This document shows positions 32,235 to 44,208 of a stretch of 64,000 nt of DNA, piece by piece. Origin of the DNA: Paraphoma chrysanthemicola (lineage: Eukaryota; Ascomycota; Dothideomycetes; Pleosporales; Phaeosphaeriaceae); assembly GCA_020744225.1 (NCBI GenBank), contig JAGMWG010000003.1:744001-808000 (forward strand), written 5' to 3'. Both the position numbers and the translations under genes were made by a program. Numbering within the stretch: the stretch's first letter is position 1; every line of letters begins with the position of its first letter. The notes under the pieces are model-generated. The model was not told the origin of the DNA, made no database searches, and saw only the letters and a program-made list of their open reading frames with translations.

Positions 32235-34539
32235 CGTGACAATTGTCGAGCGAAGGGGATGCGCACAAGCAGCTCGCGAGCGACGAACCGCGCCATTCTA
32301 TACAACATACGAAGCTGCGGACCGAGGCTACTTGGCGGACAAAAATTCAACAACGGCGCGTCTTGTACGTGGAGCTACGCGGGGAAAACATGTTCTTTAG
32401 GGCTGAACTCCGCTTCTTCAAGGGTCGTTGTTGTGGGGTTCGGAAGAAAACAGTGCGAGGACATCGAAGCTAGAGCTCGGAATTGGTGACGATCGCGGTA
32501 GGTTGCCCCGGACTTTTGCCAGACGTGAGGAAGGAGCTTCCGCAACACACGTGACACAATCATTGAGCATTGTGGTGGTGTCTTTACACACTTTCACAGA
32601 ATGTCAGCTGCCTTCTGCGATAACACGAATCGGTAGCAGATGTCATTGGAGGAAGTTCTCTTCGTCAGCCACTCATCGCTTCCACGTCCTCTCGCATCCG
32701 TCACAGTGCACGCCGGCAACTTACAAGCAAACCCTATTATTCCATACACTATCGTCGCGGCCCAGTTTCAATACAACAGTATCACAATTCATCACACTCC
32801 AGCTTCCCCAAATTCCTGGTCAAGCACAAACTCAAACTTCTGCGCAATTCACACATCCCGCGCCTCTGATCTCATCGCCCCCAGCCAAGCGGTTCTAAAA
32901 GGCCCGATCCAGCCCTAAATAGGACCGAGCCAGGCCGTTGTCGTCCAACCTGCGTTCTGCATCGCTGCCCATGGCGGCCCTTGGGATAACGTCACAGTCA
33001 GGCCGGTCGCATTCGAGTGTCGCAGTGGCGGTGCGACCCTGGTTCGAGACTCCTGTTATCGTTCGTGATGATGTGCGCCTTAGCGCTGCTGTGCTCTCGT
33101 CAAGAGCCTCGTGCTGAGTGATCGCAAATGCGGCGTTGATGAAGTGATTGGCATTGCAGAAACGGTGGAAAGTGCCGCAGATGTCACTGGCTGTTGCGCG
33201 GCGAAGTCCGACTGTTCTTACTGTTCTTGGCCGAGATTTCGATCGTCGTGGTGTGGAAGTGGGCGTCAACTGGTGCCCGCGTCGATCAGCGGGTGTGATC
33301 AAAGCTTGATGCAGGGTAAATCGTTGCATGCAAGTTACCATTGATGATGTTGGGAACGAAAAAAATTGGAATAGTGTTGTACTGAGCCAATGACACTACT
33401 TCGCGAGCTGTGAGTTGCAAGACCTCGGTGAACAAGTTGGCCAATCCCACCTCAAGTGAATGCATGCGCCTGATGAGCCCAAACGAGCAGATTGGTTCCA
33501 ATAGCGACGCACTCCTGAGCATGCAGGTAGACGTGGGCATGCTTGCGTTCCTGTCACATGAGGCTGCAGGCAAAAGAGGCAGCTTTCTGCTGGCCGAGTG
33601 ACCCCGGAAACTGGCGAAGGTGTGGATATGCGTGGTCCAAACAGAGAAGAAATTGTGCGCACCCGAGTTGGATAACAGACTATATTTGCCTCATTATGAA
33701 GGTTGGGCGAAGTAAATTGACAGACGGAGGCCGCGTTGGGTTGCGCAGTAGCCGAATACGGGAGAACACAATCTATACCACCCACCTAAGAGTATGGGCT
33801 GTTGAATGTCTAGGATGCAAGTCAATATATCAATATTGGGCGATGAGATTTGCATTGAGGGTTCTCATTCGCTGTCCTAGGCTATTTTGCACGTTATGCA
33901 GAGCAGGCAAATGGCCACCCAGTCATGAAACGGTACTCTCGGAAGAGATGCCCGTCGTAGAGGGTATATACATTTGGAAGGAAATACATCCAGGACCTTG
34001 GTAGGTCAGTGCAAGCTAGTAGCTGTTAATGACGCAAATCACACCCATGAAAGGGAGATGAATTTTCCAGGCCATCAGCTTTGTAGCAAGCATACTTTCG
34101 TCCATGAGACAAATTGTGTCTCAAGCAAGTGACATGCACTTGGGTGCTAGATCCATCGAACTCGGGAATGAGAAGACAATGCTAGTCCTTGCAGCGTACA
34201 CATGGAGAACCTCCTTTAACAAAGACAAGACAGAAAGAAAACCGTGGCTCATAAAATCCATGTGGAAAAGCTGGTGGTGGTGGCACCCACAATCCGCGTT
34301 TTGAAGAATCAAACATCCATTTGGATCCAGCCAATTGTCCCCGGGTGGGGGTCAACAGGAAGCAAGCCATCAGGTGATGAAGAAGTCCATTAAAATGGTA
34401 AAGTGGCCAGACTCCAGTGGTACCGGAAACTAGAAGAAGGGTATCTCCGGGTGCAGGTAAATGATGGAGCAACAAAGAGCAGTTCCTGGCCTTGGAAAAT
34501 CTACCGGCGGCTAGGGAAAGCAGAGAGCGCAGTTGCATA
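32235..34539. other. Gene-free spacer, 2.3 kb
   Basis: Longest spacer of the window. The first part must include the promoter of the secreted protein gene. Short frames on both strands are not supported by domains or splice continuity. A GGTTCGAG word near 33049 resembles a tRNA B box but no tRNA folds around it. Confidence 0.4.
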
Positions 34540-35588
34540 CTAGTATCGTTTTGAGGAACCAGACTGAGGATTTCCCGAAGATCGGGGCTGTTGTGATATC
34601 GGGTATTCTGTGTCACCTGGCGTTAGTGACGGAGCAGACGTGAGCATTATCTCAAATACTTACGGCGACCGTCGGACGCAATGTAGTAACCTGGAGCAGG
34701 GGTTACACTACTACTAGGGCTTAGCGATAGACCAAATATTGTTCGTCGAAGTATCCAAAATACCTTGGAGCGGCAGCATATTGGCCAGAGGGTTGCACTG
34801 TGGAGCGCCCATATGGATCCGACTGTGCCTGGGTGTAAGCATACGATGAGGACTGGCTCGCATACTCTCTTCCAGAGGGCTGTTGTTGATAAGCCGAGGA
34901 GTAGGGATCCGATGGCTGGGTCCGTGGAGCAGCGGAGGCGGGCGTAGCCTGGTATCCTGGGTGCGACGAGCTTCCATAGGCGGTTGTGGGAGTGGTAGTG
35001 TAGTGACTGCTGTGAGTGCTGTCACCGCCACTTCCATAACTTGAGGTTGAGTAAGCAGTCCTGGGCGCCGACTGACGAGTAGGCTCCTGATATGGCTCCG
35101 TCGGCAGATCGAACGGTTTTGAGGGACCCCAATGCTGGCGCGCAGCATGTGTACGGGAGTCCTGGTAAGCTACTAATGAAGCGTCAGGGCCTCTTGATAC
35201 CTTAGTATCTCGAACGTATGGACTATGACTACCTCCACGTCCTGCTTCGCCCGGTTGTCGCTCCTGTTGCCAACGTTGCGAATCCATCTTCAGATCCTGA
35301 ATCATTTGCTGCAGTTACGTCAGTCATGCGTCTCACAGAGAATGAGCAGGTGCGGCAACATACAGATGTGAGCGTTCGGTATGCGGTGATCCAATAACCA
35401 GGTTGTCCCTACATGGAGGTCAGTAACTTTGCTACGATGGCTTGGGAAGTGGTCCGGACCTGGTACTCGCCGGTGCCAACGCCAGGCCGCACAAGCGCAT
35501 CTGGCCCAAGATAGCGCTGGATATCGGCCGTGATGACCTCTCGAGCAATGCCGTCGCCGGGCACAAACCACTGATTTGCTCGCGACAT
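34540..35588 (-). CDS. RfeG-like conserved fungal regulatory protein
   Basis: Five exons (35588-35460, 35408-35364, 35308-34764, 34713-34664, 34616-34540) give 281 residues. The N-terminus MSRANQWFVPGDGIAREVIT, then ADIQRYLGPDALVRPG and GYWITAYRTLTSQMIQDLK, is a highly conserved ascomycete block. I associate it from memory with proteins annotated 'transcription factor RfeG'; the name is not firm. The middle is Ser/Tyr/Gln/Pro-rich low complexity, resembling an activation-type region, and a short conserved GYYIASDGRRDTEYPI lies at the end. No classical DNA-binding domain is visible. The first intron uses a poor donor (GTCCGG). The fourth exon begins at a run of tandem TAG acceptors, so its first codons may vary. 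Confidence 0.78.
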
Positions 35589-37485
35589 GGCGATGAGAGG
35601 TGTGCAGGAAGGTGACGAAAGAAAGAGGACACTGATGTCAGTGTCTGGGAAGGGCCAAGCTATACGAGCTCAATGGACAAGGAGGGGCTCAAGGCTCCAA
35701 GATAACGCTCCAGTACGGAATCCGTCAGCACGGGATGTATACAGGATCCTGTAGTGTCCGTGGCTTCAGATGTCCAGAGTGTTTCCAGAAGGGAGCGGAG
35801 GCAGAAGCAGCAGGCAAAGGCGGGGGTCCTGACCAATATACCGGCACTTGGGGGCGCTGGCCTGTGACAGTGGAGCTGGTTGATGGCGTGGCTGCGGCGT
35901 CCTGTTTTGGGATACCGAGGGCAGGGAGCTTATGAAGGTTGCAGATCCTGGTGGGGTGTGCAATCTCAGCTGTCGTGGGCCGACAGGTCTCTCAGAGGTA
36001 TACTAGACGGGCGCGGATGCACCGTATCGCACTCTTACAGGCAGAAATCCGTGTACGGGCGACAGGAAGGATACCTGAAGCGCACTCAATGTGTGCGGCT
36101 CTTCCGCGACGCAGTTGAGGTCAGCGGGGGACTGGGAGGCCGGCTGCAGCAGAGGCGGGGTCACGATTGGCTGTGAAGCAGGCAGACGGCGGTGGGCGTC
36201 TGCACGTCAATCGGTCGGGCAGCAAGTAGACGACACGCGAGGTGCAGTGATGGTGACGATGGAGTCACACAGCAACGCGGGCCTGGGTGTGATATGTCCT
36301 TTCGTGGTGCGTGATGGAGCAGCAGAGAGGAGGAAGGGAGACAGAAACAGAGTCTTTCCGGCGGCGTCCGATGCTTCTTATTTTGACGAACGAGCGCCGC
36401 CCGCGGCCTCAGGTACCCATAGAAAAGCAGCTCGAGCTGGCAGCGCGCGATTTGGGTACCACCGCACCGTGCTGCAGCTCAGGTGGGCGACTAACTGTGG
36501 GGACCGCTGCAAGCGGTGGCGCCGTTGGGCACCAACACGCTGAAGAGCCCAGCACAACCTGCAAGCCCTACCGAGCAGGCCCCTCGCTGAAACCGTGTTA
36601 CGTCTGCGCATCGCGCCCGTAAGCAGCGAGGGAACCGTTACAGACCGCAGATCGCTGCAAAAGATGTGCTTTTGCGCAGCCAACGAACGGTGTGCGTTGC
36701 GAATATTCGCGGTGACTGGGTAAAGAGGCGTCCAAATATGGCTAGACATGCCTCGGCATTACACGTAACAAAAACATTTCAATACACACCAGACGCCTGA
36801 CGACCCTGCGTCTCCTCAGCAGCAGGCCCTTACGTCGATACATTCACACTCGGTGACGTTGTGTCGCTGCTCTCGGCTCAAGCGGCCAGACATTGACGTT
36901 CTGTCAGACGTCCTTCTCACCGACTCAACTCATCACGCCCCAGAGCGGCGGCAACGCTTGCCTCAGCTGTGCTCGCGACGAGAGACTCATTCACGCTTCC
37001 TCGGGCACGTCTGCATGGTCTCGATCTCAACAAGGGAGCGAATGGAACAGCACACTCGGCAGAACACTTGTCCTCACTCGGCCGCCATTGGCCTCACCGG
37101 TGCCAGCCTTGTCCTCGAACCCTGCGGCTGTTGCGCTGTTCTGGTATTCTGCTGCCTATGGGAACTTTGCCTCCTGCCGCGACTTGCATCCACTTCGCAC
37201 GCTCCTCGTGGCTTCTTACCATTAGACGATTACCTCTGCTAGCACTGGCCGACCGTACATAGTCCATCGCATCACCTTTCGCATGTTCATCAGGCACCGG
37301 GCGCGTGGTTACGCTGCACAAGACTGCAAACATCAGTCGGTGCTCAGGACTTCATTACGCGCAGCAGCTGCGGTGCCCAAAACTAGCAGCGACACCCTTT
37401 TCTTGCACCACCACGCGTTCCCGCTTTATCTAGACCTGCAGCACAGATTGCGACCACACATCGCTTGTCGGCCCCTCAATATGTC
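35589..37485. other. Gene-free spacer, 1.9 kb, GC-rich
   Basis: It holds the promoter of the RfeG-like gene. Several overlapping frames exist (for example 36853-37242) but show no domain, and three + frames there overlap each other, which argues for chance in GC-rich DNA. Confidence 0.4.
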
Positions 37486-38799
37486 TCAAATTTCTTTGAT
37501 CTTGAACCCCGTTCGTGGCGCATGTATGCGAATCTCAACGTTTTCTTTGCTCTTTACTGCTATTGTCACCTCGTCCGACGCCAATCCCACCAATCGACCG
37601 CGGTCTTTGTGCTCCGTCACCCAATCAGCCGTGAAGACTTCGACATCGATCCCCTCTCTCAGTCCTGTAGGATCATCGCCAGCTACTGACACCTTTGCAA
37701 GCCCAAATTCGGACCTATGGATGCGGTCGGCAGCAGCTTGGCCATCCAGCGTCGTCGGTTCACGTCCGGATGTCTTTGCTTGATCAACGGCTGCCCGATA
37801 TCTGTCCAACCAAGCAAATGTCTTTGGGAAGGTTTTTGCAGAGATGAGATTCTCGGGTAGCTCCATGCCACTGACAAAGTCCAACATGAATATACCTTGA
37901 AGAGACCGTTAGCACTTACTGACTCAGGTGGATTTGACAGAAGCGATCAGCACGGCGATTATCGAATTGCCGCAGGTTATGCCGTGGTACGCGCCGTTGC
38001 GGCACGTAGTGTGAACCCCAAACCCACCAAACCCAACGACACCGGGAACTAATGCCGATCATCATACGACTCGGGTCGCCGGCTGGATGATCGTTTGCAT
38101 TCAAATGCAAAAGCAACACAATTGACCTGTAGGACATGCTCGGGCAACATGTTGACGCGCGTTGTGAAGGAGACAACATCACTCACCCTCGATGTCCGCC
38201 AATTTCGGACCTTCACTCCCTAGCATCCATTCCCGCCCATCCGCCAGTATGCTGGTCTCGAACAGATCAAAGAGGTTCCTAATATAGGTCAAGCATTCTC
38301 CTCTTCCCTCCTCTAATTCCTGTTTCGACCAGTTCCGCCCGAGCATACCCTGTCTATCCTTCAAGAACGTGGGATTCTGCGCAACATCGACCGGTACCAG
38401 GCCCGCCGCTTGCGCAAACACAGGACCCTCAATCATGTATCGCTCGAGCAGTTTCTCCACAAACACATCCTGCGGCTTCATAGCACCGAGCCGTGGGGAT
38501 GAGACATTGGGCAGCGACTCCAACGCGCGCAGGATCAGGCGCGTATCAAGGTAAATGTCGCGACCAATTGCAAGGATGGGGATCCGGCGATAGGTTACAG
38601 GGAGCAAATCGAGGTCGGGGCGCGGCATCGTGAAGGGTTGTTCCTGGACATGTTAGCAGGGTATGTGTGGGGGTTGGGAGAAGTCTGTCAGTACGCAGAG
38701 CGCGTAATCGATGCCGCGCAGCGCAAGGTAGGCTGAGACGCGCTTCCCGTAAGGCGAGAAGGCATAATTGTAGAGAATGATATCATTAGGTGCACCCAT
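37486..38799 (-). CDS. Glutathione S-transferase-like protein
   Basis: Three exons (38799-38695, 38643-38187, 37895-37486) give 323 residues. The N-terminal thioredoxin-type part reads ILYNYAFSPYGKRVSAYLAL, then YRRIPILAIGRDIYLDTRLI. The SPYGKRV turn and the RIPIL cis-proline region are GST-like. The C-terminal helical domain contains PKLADIEGIFMLDFVSGME and FAWLDRYRAAVDQAK. A C-terminal extension of about 90 residues follows. Such proteins conjugate glutathione to electrophiles or act as peroxidases; the substrate is unknown. The second intron is 291 nt, far longer than the others here, yet removing it restores the GST helix exactly. Confidence 0.85.
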
Positions 38800-39665
38800 T
38801 GTTCTCGTCGGCGCTCTCAAAGCTCATGAAAGAGATGTCACGAAGCTCAATTACTCGCGTGAAGTCAACCTCCGACGACTTAGTACCCGAGAGGGGTCCA
38901 TTTCCACCCAAACCCATTTCCATACAGCCGAAGCCGAACCCTCCTCCCAAGCAGGACCGTAAGCTAGCCCTTTCATTACAGTTTTATCGTAACGGATACG
39001 ACTCCGAGCTTAGCCCAAAATGTTCATCACATAAACATCGCGACCCAGACCCCCGCAGATCAACCCCGGCTCCCAGATCCAAAACCGTGACATCATCGAC
39101 ATGTTTGCCACTCGACTGCCGACGCCAGATCGACACAATGCCAGATCGTCAACCGTGGCTCAAACCGTGGGACTTTTGCGCGGGAGCTAGAAGGATTTGA
39201 TTCAGTTTGGCAGGCGTGGCAGGTGGTGATCGGAGGGGTGATCGAATTGCCTCGTGGAGTGGCGCTGGGCAGCGATGCGCCGGCACGGTGCGCCACAAAT
39301 GCGGAGATTGACAGTGGCGGGGGCATAGCTTGGTTAAGTGTGGCCGGGAATAATTAGATCGGTTTCGTTGCACGTGGAGGAGATAAGAGGAGATCATGGT
39401 GAGTGTGGGGTTGATCTACAGTATGTCATTGAACCACTATCTCGTGGCTGAAGGAAGAAACTACTAGCTATCGTCGAACTGAAAGAAAACCTCGAGCATC
39501 GTAATCGAAGAAAAGAACTGGGTATCTGGGGTATCATCCATGCGAGAACCCGTTCCAAGCGCCTTGTTCATATGAATCGTACATGCAATCATTCATTCTT
39601 CAGTCGTGAAAAGAAAACGCCATCGTCATGCAAGAAAGACAAAAAAGACAAAGCCGAAGCTACAA
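38800..39665. other. Gene-free spacer
   Basis: 0.87 kb with no supportable gene. It holds the GST promoter and the 3' side of the coiled-coil gene. Overlapping frames at 39093-39397 on the minus strand have no domain. Confidence 0.4.
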
Positions 39666-41870
39666 CTAGTATAAAGGCTCATAGGAAATGCCAGCCCACT
39701 CTTCAAATGCGGTGATACCAAGGCTGGAGTACTTGGCAAGCAGCTCGCTCCACCAGTTGTTGCCGACATTCATGGCAAGGGGAATGATGCCGAAGAGATG
39801 GCGACCGTTGCCATAGGCGCCGCCGCGACGACTGCTGCCTCCGTGTCCGTAGCCGAATCCGACGCCGTTGGCGGTACGCCAGGCCTGAACCTCTGCGTAA
39901 AGCATCAGGCAGAAGAAGGCGAGGGCTGCTGCAAGGATGGGGAGAATGGTCTGGAGGATGCCGAGCTTGCGCGGCTTGGACTCGAGGACAACGTTGTTCG
40001 TGGGCGCAGTGGCCGGCTCGGTGGGTTTTGTAACTATCTCAGTCGTCTGCGCACTGGTGCTTGCGGTCGAGCTCTCGTTTGGACGAGGATCTAGAGGCAC
40101 TTCTTCGTGGGCGACCATAACAGGAGCGAGGGAGATGGTCGTGCGCTGGGGGTCTGCTTCAACTGGAGCAACGGCAATCATGGTGTTGTTGATGACGGAA
40201 GATATGAGCTGCGGAGTGACAGTCTGAGCTCCAGATGAAGCCTGCTCAATTTTAGGAGCGTCTGTCTGAGTTGAGGTCGCGTTGGTCGCAATGGCAGTTG
40301 GTGTGAATGGTGAGATCTCGTAAGTCGCAGCATGAAGAACTTCTGTGGTGAGATCCTGGGCGTCAGTCTGGGCCGAGGCGCTTGAGGTATTGATCCGGCG
40401 CTCGATGGGCGCAACGCTGCCAGCTTCGTTGACGAAAAAAGTGAGCGTGGGCTTGATGGCATCAACGGGGGTGACGTTGCCAGCCTCATCGACAGAGAGT
40501 GTGAGCTCAGGCCTGGGAGCATCGATGGGCGCGACGCTGCCAGCTTCGTTGATGGAGGAAGTGAGCGTGGGCTTGATGGCATCAATGGGGGTGACGTTGC
40601 CAGCCTCATCGACAGAGAGTGTGAGCTCAGGTCTGGTAGCATCGATCGGGGTGACACTCGCAGCTTCGTCCATATGAATGTCGAGCTTGGGCTTGACGGC
40701 ATCGATGGGTGTAACACTTCCAGACTCGTCAACTCTGAGAGTGAGTGAGGCGGCGATCGCATCGACAGGCGCAACGCTAGCAGCTTTGCTGACGTTGAAG
40801 GAGTAATTTGGGTGTGGAGGCTCGATTGGCGCGAAGTCGGTAACGAAGAAGATATCGGAGTAGTCGTTCTGCTCGTAGTGGAACTCGTCGTACTCGTCGG
40901 AGGCAGCATCGAGCTCGTCTGCCAGTGATTCTGCGAAGCCGGGAAGCGTCGGTGGAGCTTCGTCGATGGGTGAGGTAGCAGCAGCGGCAGCAGCGGCGTC
41001 GGCGGCGTTGAGGTTGCGTTGACGCTCCTTCTGGTACTGAGATTCGAGGTGTGCGATGCGCTCGTCTTTGACGATAAGTGTGCGGTCGTGCTCGGCGATC
41101 ATCTCGTGGAGGCGCTCGATGTCGGCCTGGAGGCCTTCGTTGTCTGCATCGAGCTGCTCGATCTGGTGGAGCTTGCCTTCAAGCTCTTCATTGCGAATGC
41201 GCTCTTCCTCGAACTGCTTATGAAGGTCTTGAAGCTGCAGCTCGATGTCTCTCTGCTGGAGCTCCATTTCGTCTTTCGCTTTGAGGGCGGCGAGACGCGC
41301 ATTCTGGGCGTCCTTGAGGTCGGCATAGGCGTTGTTGAGCATTGCATCGCGTTCTGCCCCGGCGGTTTTCTCATGTTCGAGGTCCTGCTTGGTCCTTTCG
41401 GTGACAGCGCGGGTAGATTCGACATCTTTCTTGAGGGACTGGCGGTCTTGGTCGCTCTTCTCCAGCTGAGCCTGGAGAATGGCGGTCTGCTTTTGTTCGC
41501 TCGACACTTGCTCACGCAGGATCCTGATGGTCTTCTTGGCTTCAGCATCGCCCTTCTCGAGCTCGATGACGCGATCGTAGTCGTCCATGGGCAGCTTCTT
41601 CAGCTCGTCGAGCTCGCTTTCCAGGGCGTTGTTCTTCCGGCGGACGTTTTCCAAGCATGCGCGAGCAATGCTTTCACGCGTGAGTTCGCGGTCCCTTTCA
41701 GCCCTAGCGGCCGCTAGCGCATCGCCAAGACGACCGCATTCGGCATGGCCAGCCGCTAGGGCTGATCGGGCAAGCGCGAGTTCTTGCCGAAGCCGAGAGG
41801 CTTGCACCTCGATGCCGTTGAAGTTGAAGGCGGCGCCAGCGCCGAACTGGAAAGGGGCGGGAGAGGACAT
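39666..41870 (-). CDS. Tail-anchored coiled-coil protein with 20-residue tandem repeats
   Basis: 734 residues from ATG 41870 (MSSPAPFQFGAGAAFNFNG). An upstream in-frame ATG at 41987 would add 39 residues of unlikely sequence. Residues ~20-300 form a long, nearly continuous coiled coil rich in E, K, Q, R and L. A short Ala run and an acidic stretch follow, then about seven 20-residue repeats of the type VDEAGNVTPIDAIKPTLT (40400-40800), then a Thr/Ala-rich region. A single hydrophobic helix (ILPILAAALAFFCLMLYAEV) lies about 100 residues before the C-terminus, with a Gly-rich and then a Trp-containing tail. The design fits an organelle or nuclear-envelope tether with a cytosolic rod. Family unknown. 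Confidence 0.8.
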   Translation of the reverse strand: MSSPAPFQFGAGAAFNFNGIEVQASRLRQELALARSALAAGHAECGRLGDALAAARAERDRELTRESIARACLENVRRKNNALESELDELKKLPMDDYDRVIELEKGDAEAKKTIRILREQVSSEQKQTAILQAQLEKSDQDRQSLKKDVESTRAVTERTKQDLEHEKTAGAERDAMLNNAYADLKDAQNARLAALKAKDEMELQQRDIELQLQDLHKQFEEERIRNEELEGKLHQIEQLDADNEGLQADIERLHEMIAEHDRTLIVKDERIAHLESQYQKERQRNLNAADAAAAAAATSPIDEAPPTLPGFAESLADELDAASDEYDEFHYEQNDYSDIFFVTDFAPIEPPHPNYSFNVSKAASVAPVDAIAASLTLRVDESGSVTPIDAVKPKLDIHMDEAASVTPIDATRPELTLSVDEAGNVTPIDAIKPTLTSSINEAGSVAPIDAPRPELTLSVDEAGNVTPVDAIKPTLTFFVNEAGSVAPIERRINTSSASAQTDAQDLTTEVLHAATYEISPFTPTAIATNATSTQTDAPKIEQASSGAQTVTPQLISSVINNTMIAVAPVEADPQRTTISLAPVMVAHEEVPLDPRPNESSTASTSAQTTEIVTKPTEPATAPTNNVVLESKPRKLGILQTILPILAAALAFFCLMLYAEVQAWRTANGVGFGYGHGGSSRRGGAYGNGRHLFGIIPLAMNVGNNWWSELLAKYSSLGITAFEEWAGISYEPLY
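40400..40800 (-). repeat. In-frame 60-bp tandem repeats arranged as 120-bp higher-order units
   Basis: Seven 20-codon repeats encode variants of DEAGSVAPIDAxRPELTL and DEAGNVTPIDAIKPTLT. The DNA at 40441-40500 and 40561-40620 is nearly identical at exactly 120 bp spacing, showing recent duplication of a two-repeat unit. Confidence 0.85.
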
Positions 41871-42571
41871 GTTGATGATGATGAAGATAAATTGGAGGTA
41901 ATTTGTTGTCAGATGGGCAAGTTGTGATGAAGAGTTCTGAAGGAGAAAAGAAGCTAAAAGGCGAGGCAGCGTCGTCTTATGGTTCATATGCTCACTACCC
42001 AGTCTCTATTGTGTGTTCAGATCAATTGCTATTGCTGAATTACTGCTATTGTTGAAGTGAAAACAATAGCATAATAGCACCTATTGTGAGCCGCTGCGTG
42101 CAAGTGAAAGTGGTCGCTGGAGGTGAAAGTGCCGAACTCAACACCAAGAATCACGGATACTGTATGCATACGGAGAGCCAATGCTATACATTGGTCATTT
42201 AATGATGTTTCGTAGCCCTACAGGCTCTGCCATTATATCAGCGAGTGGGGCTGAAATGACTCGTGTGAATACTCAGATGGATTTATCCAATTGTGTCTCC
42301 CTAGAGTTATCCACACTATGGAACCTGTGACAGGATGCCATCATTGTCCTCTGAAAGACTTTTGGCTGTGATATTGACATGGTGACGAGCGTTTACTAGT
42401 CAAGGTAGTAATACCTCCAGGACGGACACTGAATATCGCACTCAAAGGTGCCTGGAGGCACTCGCAGATGAGACTGATCTGTTGTAACAGGTATATAAGC
42501 AGTTATGCTACTCCAAGCTTATGTACTCTTGTCATATCGAGCACAACATTTGCAGTGTATACATCCAGGAT
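41871..42571. other. Gene-free spacer
   Basis: 0.7 kb, relatively AT-rich, with promoter and 5' leader of the coiled-coil gene and the 3' side of the permease gene. No gene seen. Confidence 0.45.
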
Positions 42572-44208
42572 CTATTCAACCTGTCTTCCTACATCTAGCA
42601 GTTTCCCATCATCCGGACCAGTGAACTTCTTGCGTCCCGTCGTCATCCAGAAGATGAAGGCGACCAACATTATAACTCCAGTAGCCGCGCTCGTGTAGTT
42701 CATGTTGTCGCTGTCCACTGGCTTTACACTAGGAAGATTGGCAATGACACATATGAAAGCGAGATACAAGAAGCCGATGATGTTGAGAACGATGCCCCAG
42801 CGGCCGAGTGAATACGGGCCTTCGAGACGCGTCTTCTTGCCGGTGAAGTGGGCGAGGATGCGAGAGAAGAGTGGCATAAGGTATGATAGATCTGTGAAAA
42901 TTAGCACTTTGCCCACAAGAAGTTGAGGAAGACTTACAAAATCCTTGTGTTGCAATAGCAATGATCGTGTTGAACCCAGTTGTAGTCCCAAAGTAGATCG
43001 AGTTGAAAGCCATTTGAACACCCGCGGTCAATGCGATTGCGTAGACCGGGACACTCCTGCTAGAGACTTTGCTGAGCAGGTTTGAGTACGGCAAGCCATT
43101 GTCACGAGCAAAGGCGTAGACAGCTCTCGATCCTTCCGCCATCAGGGAGTTGGCCGATACTATGGCGATGATCGCAATCATGGACGACAGTGTCGAAGCG
43201 CCAGCGATATTACCGGTGGAGTTGAAAATAATAGCAATGACGGGGACTCCAGTTGGGGTGTTACCCGTCTCCTCGAGATCGCCAATGCAGAAGCACAGTG
43301 CGATGAGCCAGATAAAGCCAGTAAAGAAGCCAATATAGACGGACATAATAATCGCACGCGGCGCTTGCTTTCTGGCGTTCTTGATCTCTTCCGTCATATG
43401 CGCTGGCGCATCATAACAGCACATACCGAATGCACCCTGCAAGATGCCCAAACAAGCTGCATATGGTGCGTTCCAGCCTGTGAAATTTTGGAAGTCGCTA
43501 AACACGTACTTTGCTGATTGCTTGTTCTTGTTTGTTGTCAGGATTGTAACGAGGCAGACAACGAAGGAGAGCAGATTCCATGCAAATATCGCCTTCGAGA
43601 GCCTGTTCAGGATGTGCGACAAGAACGTGTTCGACATCGCCGCGAGGAAAGTGATGAGATACGCCACCAGGACCGTATGCCATCTCTCGATCGTAAATCC
43701 ATAGTTGAGTTGTGCAGTGCCGAGGACGAAATTTGTTGCGACGAAGTTATTCACTGCGCCCATGCAGATGATGCCAATCAACATGAACCAGCCACAGATG
43801 TAAGAAAAAGGTCTCGCAACTCGCGCAGGCGCAAGGATGGCGACCCAGCTGTACTGTCCACCGGCAGTCGGATACGCGCTACACATTTCTGCCATGCTGT
43901 ATGCAACTGCCAATGTGACAAGGCAGACACAAAGCCAGCCCCATACCATGACAGGTGGACCGCCAGATTCCACGCCGATGATCAGCACTCCGGATAGAGC
44001 GGTCCAACTGGTGACGATGGAGAAACTGAAGCCGACCATGCCCAAGAGGCCGAAGCTGCGCTTCAACTCTACCATCTGTCAGCATTGATCCTACTCAAGC
44101 GTTACTATTCTTACCCTGAGTGTAACCCAATTGCGCAAGAACCGCATCATCGCCATCCGAATCCTGCAACACCTTCTTCTCTGGATCCGATACTGGACTT
44201 GACGACAT
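42572..44208 (-). CDS. Amino-acid/GABA/choline-type permease (APC superfamily)
   Basis: Three exons (44208-44115, 44068-42938, 42891-42572) give 514 residues. The start is MSSSPVSDPEKKVLQDSDGD. The acceptor at 44069 (not the nearby CAG) yields QELKRSFGLLGMVGFSFS, the conserved first-helix entry of this family. About twelve hydrophobic helices follow. The GWFMLIGIICMGAVNNFVAT region, CYDAPAHMTEEIKNARKQAP (the classic amino-acid permease signature in the middle loop) and ANSLMAEGSRAVYAFARDNG are typical of the fungal GABA/choline/amino-acid permease group (Uga4/Bat1-like). Plasma- or vacuolar-membrane uptake of an amino compound is likely; the substrate cannot be called. It is divergent from the hydrolase at 45253, about 1 kb away. 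Confidence 0.9.

Noticed and set aside
33030..33070. GGTTCGAG word resembling a tRNA B box
   Set aside because: The T-arm stem does not pair and no acceptor or anticodon arm can be built around it.
36853..37262. Three overlapping + strand frames of ~100-130 codons
   Set aside because: They occupy all three frames of the same DNA with no domain or splice support, so most or all are chance.
39093..39397. Possible small gene between the GST-like and coiled-coil genes
   Set aside because: Frames on both strands are short and none joins to another exon with good splice signals.
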